From: Burkholderia humptydooensis
GTDB taxonomy: Bacteria; Pseudomonadota; Gammaproteobacteria; Burkholderiales; Burkholderiaceae
Direction of reading: 5' to 3'
Length of the DNA stretch: 64,000 nt
NCBI RefSeq assembly: GCF_001513745.1
Contig: NZ_CP013382.1
Span: forward strand, 1,240,001 to 1,304,000
This document shows positions 17,036-25,900 of the stretch, piece after piece; the first letter of the stretch is position 1; every line of letters begins with the position of its first letter. The notes under the pieces are model-generated. The model did not search any database. It was not told where the DNA came from and saw only the letters and a list, made by a program, of their open reading frames with translations. The translations under genes were made by a program, and so were the position numbers.

Positions 17036-17878
17036 TCAGGCCGCGTGGCAGACCGGCGGGCGATCGAGCGCGCATGCGGCGGCGTGCGAGGCGTGTGCGG
17101 CATGCGCGCCGTCCGAACCGGCGGGCGCCGTCGCGTCCCGCGCCGCGCAAGCGCCGCCGATTGCGAGCGCTTCGCCGATCGCGCGGCCGACGAGGATCAC
17201 GGCCGGGCTGCCGAGCCCCGCTTCGGCCGCGCCCGACGCGAGACGGCCGAGCGCGCCGGTCCAGCGCCGCTCGGCCGGCGTGCCCGCCCATTGCACGACG
17301 GCGGCGGGCGTCGCGGCGTCGAGCGCCGAGAGCAGGCCCGCCGCAAGCCGCTCGATGCGGCTCATCCCCATGTAGATCGCGAGTGTCGTGCCGGTTGCGG
17401 CGAGGCTTGCCCAGTCGGGCTCGCCGTGGTCCTGCCGGTGTGCGGTGACGAACGTCACGCCCTGGCAGTGATCGCGGTGCGTGAGCGACACGCCGAGGCT
17501 CGCCGCGGCCGCGAAGCCCGACGAAATCCCGTTGACGATCTCGACCGGCACGCGCGCCGCGCGCAACGCGGCGAGTTCCTCGCCCGCGCGGCCGAACAGC
17601 AGCACGTCGCCGCCCTTGACGCGCACGACGTGCGCGCCGCGCAGCGCGTAGCGGCACATCAGCCGCTCGATGAACGCCTGCGGCATCGAGCGGCAGCCGC
17701 CGCGCTTGCCGACGCGGATCACGCGCGCTTGCGGCGCGAGCGCGACGATGTCCGGATTGACGAGGTCGTCGAGCAGCAGCACGTCGGCGGCCGCGAGCGC
17801 CTTCGCCGCCTTCAGCGTCAGCAGGTCCAGATCGCCGGGGCCGGCGCCGAGCAGCGTGACTTTGCCCATCGTGTTCAT
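17036..17878 (-). CDS. cobA: Uroporphyrinogen-III C-methyltransferase (SUMT)
   Basis: 280 residues. SUMT motifs: VTLLGAGPGDLDLLTLKAAKAL at the N-terminus, DDLVNPDIVAL, RVGKRGGCRSMPQ, VVRVKGGDVLLFGRAGEE, GISSGFAAAASLGVSLTHR and YMGMSRIERLA. It methylates uroporphyrinogen III to precorrin-2, the first step to siroheme, the cofactor of NirB. The name is by family; no CysG-type dehydrogenase/chelatase domain is fused. I placed the start at ATG 17878 (alternative ATG 17869). The longer open frame upstream is the leader terminator. The C-terminal 25 residues are Ala/His-rich and non-conserved. It is the first gene of the minus-strand unit with nasT and nasS, under a sigma-54 element and an antitermination-type leader. 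Confidence 0.88.
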   Translation of the reverse strand: MNTMGKVTLLGAGPGDLDLLTLKAAKALAAADVLLLDDLVNPDIVALAPQARVIRVGKRGGCRSMPQAFIERLMCRYALRGAHVVRVKGGDVLLFGRAGEELAALRAARVPVEIVNGISSGFAAAASLGVSLTHRDHCQGVTFVTAHRQDHGEPDWASLAATGTTLAIYMGMSRIERLAAGLLSALDAATPAAVVQWAGTPAERRWTGALGRLASGAAEAGLGSPAVILVGRAIGEALAIGGACAARDATAPAGSDGAHAAHASHAAACALDRPPVCHAA

Positions 17879-17930
17879 CTTCGTATCCCCATGCCGTGCG
17901 CGCGGCGCGTTCGCGGCAAATGCGCTTCGC

Positions 17931-17993
17931 CAAAAAAAGAACGGTGTCCTGCGCATCCGGCCGACGAATCGGCCGGACGCGTGGGACACCGTT
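17931..17993 (-). terminator. Leader terminator of cobA, overlapping the ANTAR P2 hairpin
   Basis: On the minus strand an arm beginning AACGGTGTCC pairs with a downstream arm ending GGACACCGTT. The inner GC-rich part (TCCGGCCGA with TCGGCCGGA) has only a small mismatch, and the loop is TTCG. The stem (17940-17993) is followed by C and seven T. It lies 53 nt before the cobA start, so it should stop transcription of the cobA-nasT-nasS unit unless prevented. Its 5' arm is the loop and 3' arm of the P2 hairpin at 17984-17997, making the two structures mutually exclusive. Confidence 0.85.
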
Positions 17994-18021
17994 GTCCAAT
18001 TGGACCGTCCGTCGGCGGACG
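17984..18021 (-). promoter_or_regulatory. Candidate ANTAR (NasT) two-hairpin RNA target in the cobA leader
   Basis: Read on the minus strand: a first hairpin CGTCC/GGACG with a six-base GCCGAC loop (18021-18006), an 8-nt linker, then GGAC/GTCC with the six-base loop AACGGT (17997-17984). ANTAR targets are paired hairpins with six-base loops in which A at position 1 and G at position 4 are conserved; the second loop fits, the first only at G4. The second hairpin overlaps the terminator. Confidence 0.7.
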
Positions 18022-18079
18022 ATCCGGAAGAAGTCATGCGATGCGGCACCGGCGCCGTTGCCGATGACGCTTCACGTTG

Positions 18080-18095
18080 AGCAATATCCGGGCCA
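18080..18095 (-). promoter_or_regulatory. Sigma-54-type promoter of cobA-nasT-nasS
   Basis: Minus strand TGGCCC, five bases, TTGCT: one mismatch to the -24/-12 consensus TGGCAC-N5-TTGCT, with the GG and GC dinucleotides intact and correctly spaced. Transcription would start near 18069, about 48 nt before the first leader hairpin. Confidence 0.65.
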
Positions 18096-18313
18096 GCGCC
18101 GCTCGCGCGCCCGGTGACGCGGGGCGGCGGCTTCGCGCGTCGTGTCGTGCAGGCGAGGGCGGTGCGTCGGGGACATCGTGCGCGTCAGCCGCGGTGGTCG
18201 GTTGGTCATCGATGGGCGTGCAAGCCACCGCGGCGGCTCGGGCGCGGCGCGCGGACCGCCCCGTCTCCGCACCGGTTCAGCACCGACCTGTCGCACGCCG
18301 ACAGTGCTGCATC

Positions 18314-18328
18314 GCACCAGATCTGTGC
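18314..18328. promoter_or_regulatory. Possible NtrC-type enhancer site
   Basis: GCACC-AGATC-TGTGC, four of five symmetrical positions of the GCACC-N5-GGTGC dyad. It lies about 110 bp upstream of the plus-strand -24 element and about 220 bp upstream of the minus-strand one, a usual enhancer distance. It is a single weak match, so only tentative. Confidence 0.35.
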
Positions 18329-18426
18329 TTCGCTGCGTCATCGCGCATCGTCGGCGCGCGGCGCGAAACCGGTGCAATCGCGTGCAATCGGGCGCAATCC
18401 CGCGCGGCATCACGCTTTGCGGCGAC

Positions 18427-18442
18427 TGGCACGGCGCTTGCT
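18427..18442 (+). promoter_or_regulatory. Sigma-54-type promoter of the narK operon
   Basis: TGGCAC, GGCGC, TTGCT: a full match to the -24/-12 consensus with correct spacing. Start of transcription is expected near 18453, about 46 nt before the first leader hairpin. Sigma-54 control implies an NtrC-family activator, consistent with nitrogen-limitation control of nitrate assimilation. Confidence 0.8.
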
Positions 18443-18498
18443 AAGCGATCGACGGGCGACTCAACGACGATTCGCTTCGCAGCACCGAATACCGATTC

Positions 18499-18531
18499 GC
18501 CCGGCAACGGGCTTCCTGGGCAACGGCGTCC
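18499..18531 (+). promoter_or_regulatory. Candidate ANTAR (NasT) two-hairpin RNA target in the narK leader
   Basis: First hairpin GCCCG/CGGGC (18499-18512), a 5-nt linker, then GGGC/GTCC with the six-base loop AACGGC (18518-18531). The second loop has the A1 and G4 expected for ANTAR targets and nearly the same sequence as the cobA leader loop. The first loop fits the consensus less well. The second hairpin shares its 3' part with the terminator that follows. Confidence 0.7.
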
Positions 18532-18578
18532 TACGCATCCGGTCACTCGACCGGGTTCGCAGGGCGCCGTTTTCGTTT
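18522..18578 (+). terminator. Leader terminator of the narK operon
   Basis: An arm starting AACGGCGTCC pairs with the arm ending GGGCGCCGTT (one G-U pair), with an inner stem closed by CCGGTC/GACCGG around ACTC. The hairpin (18522-18571) is followed by TTCGTTT and lies 16 nt before the narK ATG. It matches the cobA leader terminator in sequence (AACGG-GTCC-ACGC and CGCAGG-CCGTT blocks) and in position relative to P2. Its T run is weaker than that of the cobA leader. Confidence 0.75.
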
Positions 18579-18593
18579 GATGAGACAACTCCG

Positions 18594-19919
18594 ATGTCCG
18601 ACAAAGCCACCCGCATCGATCTTCTCGACTGGCGCACCGCGCCGATGCGCGCGTTCCATCTGACGTGGATCGCGTTCTTCGTGTGTTTCTTCGCGTGGTT
18701 CGCGTGCGCGCCGCTGATGCCGCTGATCGCCCGCGAATTCAGGCTGAGCGCGGACCAGGTCGCGAACGTCAACATCGCCGCCGTTGCGGCGACGATCGCG
18801 GTGCGGCTCGTCGTCGGTCCGCTGTGCGACCGCTTCGGCCCGCGCCGCGTCTATGCGGGCCTCCTTGCGCTCGGCGCGATTCCGGTGTTCGCGGTGACGT
18901 TCGCGCACGATTACCCGACGTTCCTGCTGTGCCGGCTCGGCATCGGCGCGATCGGCGCGAGCTTCGTGATCACGCAGTACCACACGTCGGTGATGTTCGC
19001 GCCGAACGTCGTCGGCACCGCGAACGCGGCGGCGGCCGGCTGGGGCAACGCGGGCGCGGGCGCCGCGCAGGCGGCGATGCCGCTTCTCGTCGCCGCCGCG
19101 CTGCTGCTCGGGCTGCCCGACGCGTCCGCGTGGCGCGCCGCGCTCGCGGCGCCGGGCGTCGCGATGCTCGTGATGGCGATCGTCTACTGGCGCGGCACGC
19201 AGGACTGCCCGCAGGGCGATTTCGTCGTGCTGCGCGCGCGCGGCGTGACGATCGACTGCGGCAAGAAGGGCGGTTTCGCGAGCTTCGCCGCCGCGTGCGC
19301 GAACTACCGTGTGTGGATGCTGTTCGTCACGTATGGCGCGTGCTTCGGCGTCGAGGTGTTCATGCACAACATCGCCGCGCTCTATTACGTCAATCACTTC
19401 CAGTTGTCGCTGAGGGACGCGGGCCTCGCCGCCGGCATCTTCGGCCTTCTCGCGCTTTTCGCGCGCGCGCTGGGCGGCTGGCTGTCGGACCGCGTGGCCG
19501 CGCGCCGCGGGCTCGACGTGCGCGCGACGCTGCTGTTCGCGCTGATCGTCGGCGAAGGGCTCGGGCTGCTGGGGTTCGCGCACGCGGGCAGCGTGCCGGC
19601 CGCTGTCGTCGCGATGGTCGCGTTCGGCCTCTTCACGCATATGGCGTGCGGCGCGACCTACGCGCTCGTGCCGTTCATCGATCGCCGCGCGCTCGGCGGC
19701 GTCGCGGGGATCATCGGCGCGGGCGGCAACGTCGGCGCGGTCGCGGCCGGCTTCCTGATGAAAGGCGTCGGCGATATCCAACAAGCGCTCACGCTGCTAG
19801 GCCTATTCGTCACCGTTTCGGCGTTCTGCGCGCTCGCGGTACGGTTCAGCGCCGAGCACAAGGCGCGCGAGGCGGCGCTGCGCGAGCGCGCGCTCGCCGC
19901 GAGCGGCTTCACGCATTGA
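18594..19919 (+). CDS. narK: Nitrate/nitrite MFS transporter (NarK/NasA family)
   Basis: 441 residues, about twelve membrane spans. Family signatures are the nitrate motif GWGNAGAGAAQAAMPLL in the first half and GIIGAGGNVGAVAAGF in the second, plus LVVGPLCDRFGPRRVYAGLL and conserved arginines in spans 2 and 8. It imports nitrate (and may exchange nitrite) across the inner membrane for assimilation. It is the first gene of the narK-nirB-nirD-nasA operon, with ATG 18594 directly after the leader terminator. The symbol follows the family; nasA/nrtP names are also used for assimilatory transporters. Confidence 0.9.
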   Translation: MSDKATRIDLLDWRTAPMRAFHLTWIAFFVCFFAWFACAPLMPLIAREFRLSADQVANVNIAAVAATIAVRLVVGPLCDRFGPRRVYAGLLALGAIPVFAVTFAHDYPTFLLCRLGIGAIGASFVITQYHTSVMFAPNVVGTANAAAAGWGNAGAGAAQAAMPLLVAAALLLGLPDASAWRAALAAPGVAMLVMAIVYWRGTQDCPQGDFVVLRARGVTIDCGKKGGFASFAAACANYRVWMLFVTYGACFGVEVFMHNIAALYYVNHFQLSLRDAGLAAGIFGLLALFARALGGWLSDRVAARRGLDVRATLLFALIVGEGLGLLGFAHAGSVPAAVVAMVAFGLFTHMACGATYALVPFIDRRALGGVAGIIGAGGNVGAVAAGFLMKGVGDIQQALTLLGLFVTVSAFCALAVRFSAEHKAREAALRERALAASGFTH

Positions 19920-19955
19920 CGAACGGCTTCACGGATCAACAAAAGGGCATTCATC

Positions 19956-22562
19956 ATGAAAATCGTCGTCATCGGTCACGGGATGGTCGGTCACAAGCTG
20001 CTCGAATGCATCGCGGCCGGCGCGCAGGGCGCGAGCGCCGCGCCGCAGGTCGCGGTGATCTGCGAAGAGCCGCGCCCCGCGTACGATCGCGTTCACCTGT
20101 CCGAATTCTTCGCCGGCAAGTCCGCCGATGATCTGTCGCTCGTCGAGCCGGGCTTCTTCGAGCATCACCCGAACTTCCGCCTGCTGCTGAACACGAAGGC
20201 GGTCGCGATCGACCGCGGCGCGCGCACGGTCGCGCTGTCGACGGGCGAGACGCTCGCGTACGACAAGCTCGTGCTCGCCACCGGCTCGACGCCGTTCGTG
20301 CCGAGCGTGCCGGGCCGCGAGCGCGCCGGCTGCTTCGTCTACCGAACGATCGAGGACCTCGAGGCGATGCGGGCCTGCGGCGCGCGCGCGAAGTCGGGCG
20401 TCGTCGTCGGCGGGGGGCTGCTCGGCCTCGAATGCGCGAAGGCGCTGCGCGACATGGGGCTCGCCGCGCACGTCGTCGAGTTCGCGCCGCGGCTGATGGC
20501 CGTGCAGGTCGACGAAGGCGGCGGCCGGATGCTGCGCGAGAAGATCGAGGCGCTCGGCGTGCAGGTGCACACGGGCAAGAACACGCTCGAGATCGTCGAC
20601 GGCGAGACGGGCGCGCACCGGATGGCGTTCGCCGACGGCACGCATCTCGACACCGACATGATCGTGTTCTCGGCGGGCATCCGGCCGCGCGACGAGATCG
20701 CGCGCGCGTGCGGGCTCGAGATCGGCCCGCGCGGCGGCGTCGCGATCGACAGCGGCTGCCGCACGAGCGACGCGAACGTCTACGCGATCGGCGAATGCGC
20801 GGCGTGGAACGGCCAGACGTTCGGCCTCGTCGCGCCCGGCTACGACATGGCGCGCGTCGTCGCGCGGCAGCTCGCGGGCGGCGACGACGCGTTCACCGGC
20901 GCGGACCTGAGCACGAAGCTCAAGCTGATGGGCGTGGACGTCGCGAGCATCGGCGACGCGCACGGCAAGACGCCCGGCAGCCGCGCTTACCAGTTCGCCG
21001 ACGAGCGCCGCGGCGTCTACAAGAAGCTCGTCGTGTCCGAGTGCGGGAAGACATTGCTCGGCGCGGTGATGGTCGGCGACGCGGCCGATTACGGCACGCT
21101 CTTGCAGATGATGCTGAACCGGATCGAGCTGCCGCAGGCGCCCGAATTCCTGATCCTGCCGCAGGCGGACGGCGCGGCGAAGCCGGCGCCCGGCGTCGGC
21201 GCGCTGCCCGACGCCGCGCAGATCTGCTCGTGCAACAACGTGACGAAGGCGCAACTGTGCGAAGCGGTGGCGCAGGGCGCGACGAGCATCGGCGCGCTCA
21301 AGGGCTGCACCGGCGCGGGCACGTCGTGCGGCGGCTGCGTGCCGCTCGTCACGCAGGTGATGAAGGCGGAGATGAAGAAGCAGGGCCTCGACGTGAACAA
21401 CCATCTGTGCGAGCACTTTCCGTATTCGCGCCAGGAGCTCTATCACATGGTGCGCGTCGAGCGGTTCAAGACGTTCGGCGCGCTTCTGAAGAAGCACGGG
21501 CGCGGCCTCGGCTGCGACGTCTGCAAGCCGGCCGTCGCCGGCATCCTCGCGTCGTGCTGGAACGAGTTCGTGCTGAAGAAGGAGCACGCGTCGCTGCAGG
21601 ATTCGAACGACTACTACCTCGCGAACATCCAGCGCGACGGCACGTATTCGGTCGTGCCGCGGATGCCGGGCGGCGAAGTCACGCCGCAAGGGTTGATCGC
21701 GGTCGGCCAGGTCGCGCAGAAGTTCGGCCTCTACACGAAGATCACGGGCGGCCAGCGCGTCGATCTGTTCGGCGCGCGCGTCGAGCAACTGCCGCTCATC
21801 TGGGAAGAACTGATCGCCGCCGGCTTCGAATCGGGCCACGCATACGGCAAGTCGGTGCGCACCGTGAAATCGTGCGTCGGCTCGACGTGGTGCCGCTACG
21901 GCGTCGGCGATTCGGTCGGCCTCGCGATCGAGCTCGAGAACCGCTACAAGGGCCTGCGCGCGCCGCACAAGCTGAAGTTCGGCGTGTCCGGCTGCACGCG
22001 CGAATGCGCGGAGGCGCAGGGCAAGGACATCGGCGTGATCGCGACCGAGAAGGGCTGGAACCTGTACGTGTGCGGCAACGGCGGGATGAAGCCGCGCCAC
22101 GCGGAGCTGCTCGCGGCCGACCTCGACCGCGCGACGCTCGTGCGCTATGTCGACCGCTTCCTGATGTTCTACATCCGCACGGCCGACCGCCTGCAGCGCA
22201 CGAGCGTGTGGCGCGAGAACCTCGAAGGCGGGCTCGACTACCTGATCGACGTGGTCGTGCACGACAGGCTCGGGCTCGCGGCGGAGCTGGAAGCGGAGAT
22301 GCAGCACGTCGTCGATACGTACGAATGCGAATGGAAGCGGGCCGTCACCGATCCGGCGACGCGCCGGCGCTTCCGCCATTTCATCAACAGCGACGCGCCC
22401 GATTCGACGATCGCGTTCGTCGAGGCGCGCGGCCAGATCCGCCCGGCGACGCGGGACGAGCGCGATGCGGCCGGCCCGGGCGGCGCGCGCGCGGCACAGA
22501 TGCCCGCCGAAGCGCGCACCGAAGCGCCACCCGCAGTGCAAACCGAAACCGAGACGGCCTGA
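19956..22562 (+). CDS. nirB: Assimilatory NAD(P)H nitrite reductase large subunit
   Basis: 868 residues. N-terminal FAD/NAD(P)H pyridine nucleotide-disulfide oxidoreductase fold (IVVIGHGMVGHKLLE; VVVGGGLLGLECAKAL; YAIGECA). A BFD-like [2Fe-2S] region follows at about residues 423-465 (CSCNNVTKAQLC...CTGAGTSCGGC). The C-terminal siroheme/[4Fe-4S] domain has SCVGSTWCRYG near residue 640 and SGCTRECAEA near residue 680, the cluster and siroheme cysteines. It reduces nitrite to ammonium in the cytosol with six electrons from NAD(P)H. It lies 36 bp after narK and 37 bp before nirD. Siroheme is supplied by the cobA product on the opposite strand. Confidence 0.95.
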   Translation: MKIVVIGHGMVGHKLLECIAAGAQGASAAPQVAVICEEPRPAYDRVHLSEFFAGKSADDLSLVEPGFFEHHPNFRLLLNTKAVAIDRGARTVALSTGETLAYDKLVLATGSTPFVPSVPGRERAGCFVYRTIEDLEAMRACGARAKSGVVVGGGLLGLECAKALRDMGLAAHVVEFAPRLMAVQVDEGGGRMLREKIEALGVQVHTGKNTLEIVDGETGAHRMAFADGTHLDTDMIVFSAGIRPRDEIARACGLEIGPRGGVAIDSGCRTSDANVYAIGECAAWNGQTFGLVAPGYDMARVVARQLAGGDDAFTGADLSTKLKLMGVDVASIGDAHGKTPGSRAYQFADERRGVYKKLVVSECGKTLLGAVMVGDAADYGTLLQMMLNRIELPQAPEFLILPQADGAAKPAPGVGALPDAAQICSCNNVTKAQLCEAVAQGATSIGALKGCTGAGTSCGGCVPLVTQVMKAEMKKQGLDVNNHLCEHFPYSRQELYHMVRVERFKTFGALLKKHGRGLGCDVCKPAVAGILASCWNEFVLKKEHASLQDSNDYYLANIQRDGTYSVVPRMPGGEVTPQGLIAVGQVAQKFGLYTKITGGQRVDLFGARVEQLPLIWEELIAAGFESGHAYGKSVRTVKSCVGSTWCRYGVGDSVGLAIELENRYKGLRAPHKLKFGVSGCTRECAEAQGKDIGVIATEKGWNLYVCGNGGMKPRHAELLAADLDRATLVRYVDRFLMFYIRTADRLQRTSVWRENLEGGLDYLIDVVVHDRLGLAAELEAEMQHVVDTYECEWKRAVTDPATRRRFRHFINSDAPDSTIAFVEARGQIRPATRDERDAAGPGGARAAQMPAEARTEAPPAVQTETETA

Positions 22563-22599
22563 GCGCGCCGTCTTCGTCAGTCAACGCAAGGAGATCGCC

Positions 22600-22950
22600 A
22601 TGAACAACCCACGTCATGCATCCGCGTGGACGCCCGTCTGCGCACTCGACGAGATCGTGCCGAATACCGGCGTGTGCGCGCTCGTCAACGGCGAGCAGAT
22701 CGCCGTGTTCCATGTCGACGCCGGCGACGGCGGCCGCGCGTTCGCGATCGGCAACGTCGATCCGCATTCGCACGCGGCCGTGCTGTCGCGCGGGCTGATC
22801 GGCAGCCTCGGCGAGCGGATCGTCGTCGCATCGCCGCTCTACAAGCATCACTTCGACCTGCGCACGGGCGAGTGCGTCGAGGCGCCGGACAAGTCGGTGA
22901 GCGCGTATCCGTCGCGTGTCGAGGACGGCTACGTGTGGGTCGCGGCGTAA
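22600..22950 (+). CDS. nirD: Nitrite reductase small subunit
   Basis: 116 residues of the NirD family (Rieske-like fold). [60 protein letters not shown] are typical. As in other NirD proteins the Cys/His pairs that bind the Rieske cluster are absent, so it is a structural subunit of NirBD. AAGGAG at 22588 precedes the ATG by 6 bp, which fixes the start and excludes the longer frame back to 22465. It is 37 bp after nirB. Confidence 0.92.
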   Translation: MNNPRHASAWTPVCALDEIVPNTGVCALVNGEQIAVFHVDAGDGGRAFAIGNVDPHSHAAVLSRGLIGSLGERIVVASPLYKHHFDLRTGECVEAPDKSVSAYPSRVEDGYVWVAA

Positions 22951-22993
22951 CGCGCCGCATCGGCCGATGGCGACGAAGCGAGGCGAGGCGAAC

Positions 22994-25900
22994 GTGACGG
23001 GCGCGAGCGTGAAGACCGTGTGCCCATACTGCGGCGTCGGCTGCGGGATGGTGCTGCATGTCGAGGGCGGCGAGGTGGTCAAGGTGTCCGGCGATGCCGA
23101 GCACCCGACCAATTTCGGGCGTCTGTGCACGAAGGGCTCGTCCGCGCACGTCGCGCTGCGCAACGCGGGCCGGCTGGAGCGCGCGTTCGTGCGCGACGCG
23201 CGCGACCGCGATCCCGCGCCCGTGCCGATCGCCGACGCGATCGCGCAGACCGCGCGCCGGCTGCGCGCGGCGCTCGACGCGCACGGCCCCGACGCGCTTG
23301 CGTTCTACGTGTCGGGGCAGATGTCGCTCGAAGCGCAGTACCTCGTCAACAAGCTCGCGAAAGGCTACGTGCGCACGCCGCACATCGAATCGAACTCGCG
23401 GCTCTGCATGGCGAGCGCGGGCAGCGGCTACAAGCTGTCGCTCGGCGCGGACGGCCCGCCCGGCTCGTACCAGGATTTCGACTGCGCGGACCTGTTCTTC
23501 GTGATCGGCTCCAACATGGCCGACTGCCATCCGATCCTGTTCCTGCGGATGATGGATCGCGTGAAGGCGGGCGCGAAGCTCGTCGTCGTCGATCCGCGCC
23601 GCACCGCGACGGCCGAGAAGGCGGACCTGTTCCTGCAGATCCGGCCGGGCACCGATCTCGCGCTGCTCAACGGCCTGCTGCATCTGCTGCACGCGAGCGG
23701 CAGGACCGACGCCGAATTCATCGCCGCGCACACCGAAGGCTGGGACGCGATGCCGGATTTTCTCGGCGACTACACGCCGCAGCGGGTCGCCGCGATCACG
23801 GGCCTCGCCGAGGCAGACATCCGGCTCGCCGCGCAATGGATCGGCGACGCGCGCGAATGGACGAGCTGCTGGACGATGGGGCTCAACCAGAGCACGCACG
23901 GCACATGGAACACGAACGCGATCTGCAACCTGCATCTCGCCACGGGCAAGATCTGCCGGCCGGGCAGCGGGCCGTTCTCGCTGACCGGCCAGCCGAACGC
24001 GATGGGCGGCCGCGAGATGGGCTACATGGGGCCGGGGCTGCCCGGCCAGCGCTCGGCGCTCGACGGCGACGACCGCCGTTTCGCCGAGGACGTATGGGGG
24101 CTGCCCGTCGGCACGATTCGCCCGGACGCGGGCGGCGGCGCCGTCGACCTGTTCGCGAAGATGGCGGCGGGCGACGTGAAGGCGTGCTGGATCATCTGCA
24201 CGAATCCGGCCGCGACCGTCGCGAACCGCAAGAACGTGATCGCCGGGCTGCAGGCGGCCGAGGTCGTGATCGTGCAGGACGCGTTCCTCGACACCGAGAC
24301 GAACCGCTACGCTGACATCCTGCTGCCCGGCGCGCTGTGGGCGGAAGCCGAGGGCGTGATGATCAATTCGGAGCGCAACCTGACGCTGATGCGGCAGGCG
24401 GTCGAGCCGCCCGGCGACGCGTGGCCGGACTGGCGGATCGTCGCGGCGGTCGCGCGCGAGATGGGCTACGGCGACGCGTTCGACTATGGTTCGGCTGCCG
24501 AAGTATTCGATGAGATCCGGCGCTTCGCGAATCCGAAGACGGGCTACGACCTGCGCGGCGCGAGCCATGCGGCGCTGCGCGATGCGCCGCTGCAATGGCC
24601 GTGTCCGCCGGACGGCGGACAGGACCGCCATCCGGTCCGCTACCTGAACGACGGCGCGAGCCGGACGCGCGTGACGCTGCCCGACGGCCGCGTGCCGCGG
24701 GTCGCATTCCCGACGCCGACCGGCAAGGCGCGCTTCCACGCGCGGCCGCACGTCGCGCCGGCCGAGATGCCGACGCCCGAATTCCCGATCGTGCTGAATA
24801 CGGGGCGCCTGCAGCATCAATGGCACACGATGACGAAGACGGGCAAGGTCGCGATGCTGAACAAGCTCAATCCGCGTCCGTTCGTCGAGATCCATCCGGA
24901 CGACGCGGCCGCGCTGTCGATCGCCGCGAAGGACGCGGTGGAGATCCGCTCGGCGCGCGGCCGCGCGGTGCTGCCCGCCGTCGTCACGGATCGCGTGCAG
25001 CCAGGCGCGTGCTTCGCGCCGATGCACTGGAACGACGTCTACGGCGACGATCTGTGCGTGAACGCGGTCACGAACGACGCGGTCGATCCGGTGTCGCTGC
25101 AGCCTGAACTCAAATTCTGCGCGGTCGCGCTCGCGCGCGTCGACGCGCCGGGCAACGCGGACGCCGGGGGCGACGTCGAGGCGGACGACCGCGCTCGCGC
25201 GCCGCGCGCCGCATGGCACGAAGCAACCAGCTCGCACGAAGCCGATGCGCACGCCGCGCGCGAAGCGGCCCGCGCCGCCGCCTCCTCCGAGGAACCCGAC
25301 ATGTCCGACATCGACCCCTTCGCCGCGCTGCTCGGCGTTCCCGCCGCGGCGAGCGCGCCGCAGCTCACCGACGCGGAGCGCGTCTACGTCGCGGGCTTCG
25401 TGAGCGGGCTGCGCTCGGCCGAGGGGCGGCGTGCGGCCGGCGTGCCCGTGCTGCCCGCGAGCGCGCCGTTCGATGCGAGGGCGCGTCTGTGGGTCGACGG
25501 GCTGCTCGCCGGGCTGTTCAGCCGCGCGCCGGGCGGCGCGGCGGCGCGCGTGGACTCGCTCGTCGACGCGCGCGCGGATGCGGCGCAGCCGGCAGCGCGC
25601 GCGGCCGCCGATGCGCCGAGCGCGCCGAGCGGCGTGAGGATCGTGCGCACGCGGCCGAAGGTGGTGCTGCTGTGGGCGTCGCAGACGGGCAACGTCGAAT
25701 CGCTGACCGAGCGCTACGCGACGCAACTGATGGACTCGGGCTTCGAGATCCGCGTCGCGTGCATGGCCGACTATCCGGCCGCGTCGCTCGCGAAGGCGCA
25801 GTACGCGCTGCTGATGACGAGCACGTTCGGCGACGGCGACGCGCCCGACAACGGCCAGGATTTCTGGGCGGCGCTCCTCGCGGAGGACGCGCCGCGCGCC

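Noticed and set aside
18114..18593. N-terminal extension of the narK frame back to 18114
   Set aside because: It reads through the sigma-54 promoter, the ANTAR-like hairpins and the terminator; the conserved protein begins at ATG 18594.
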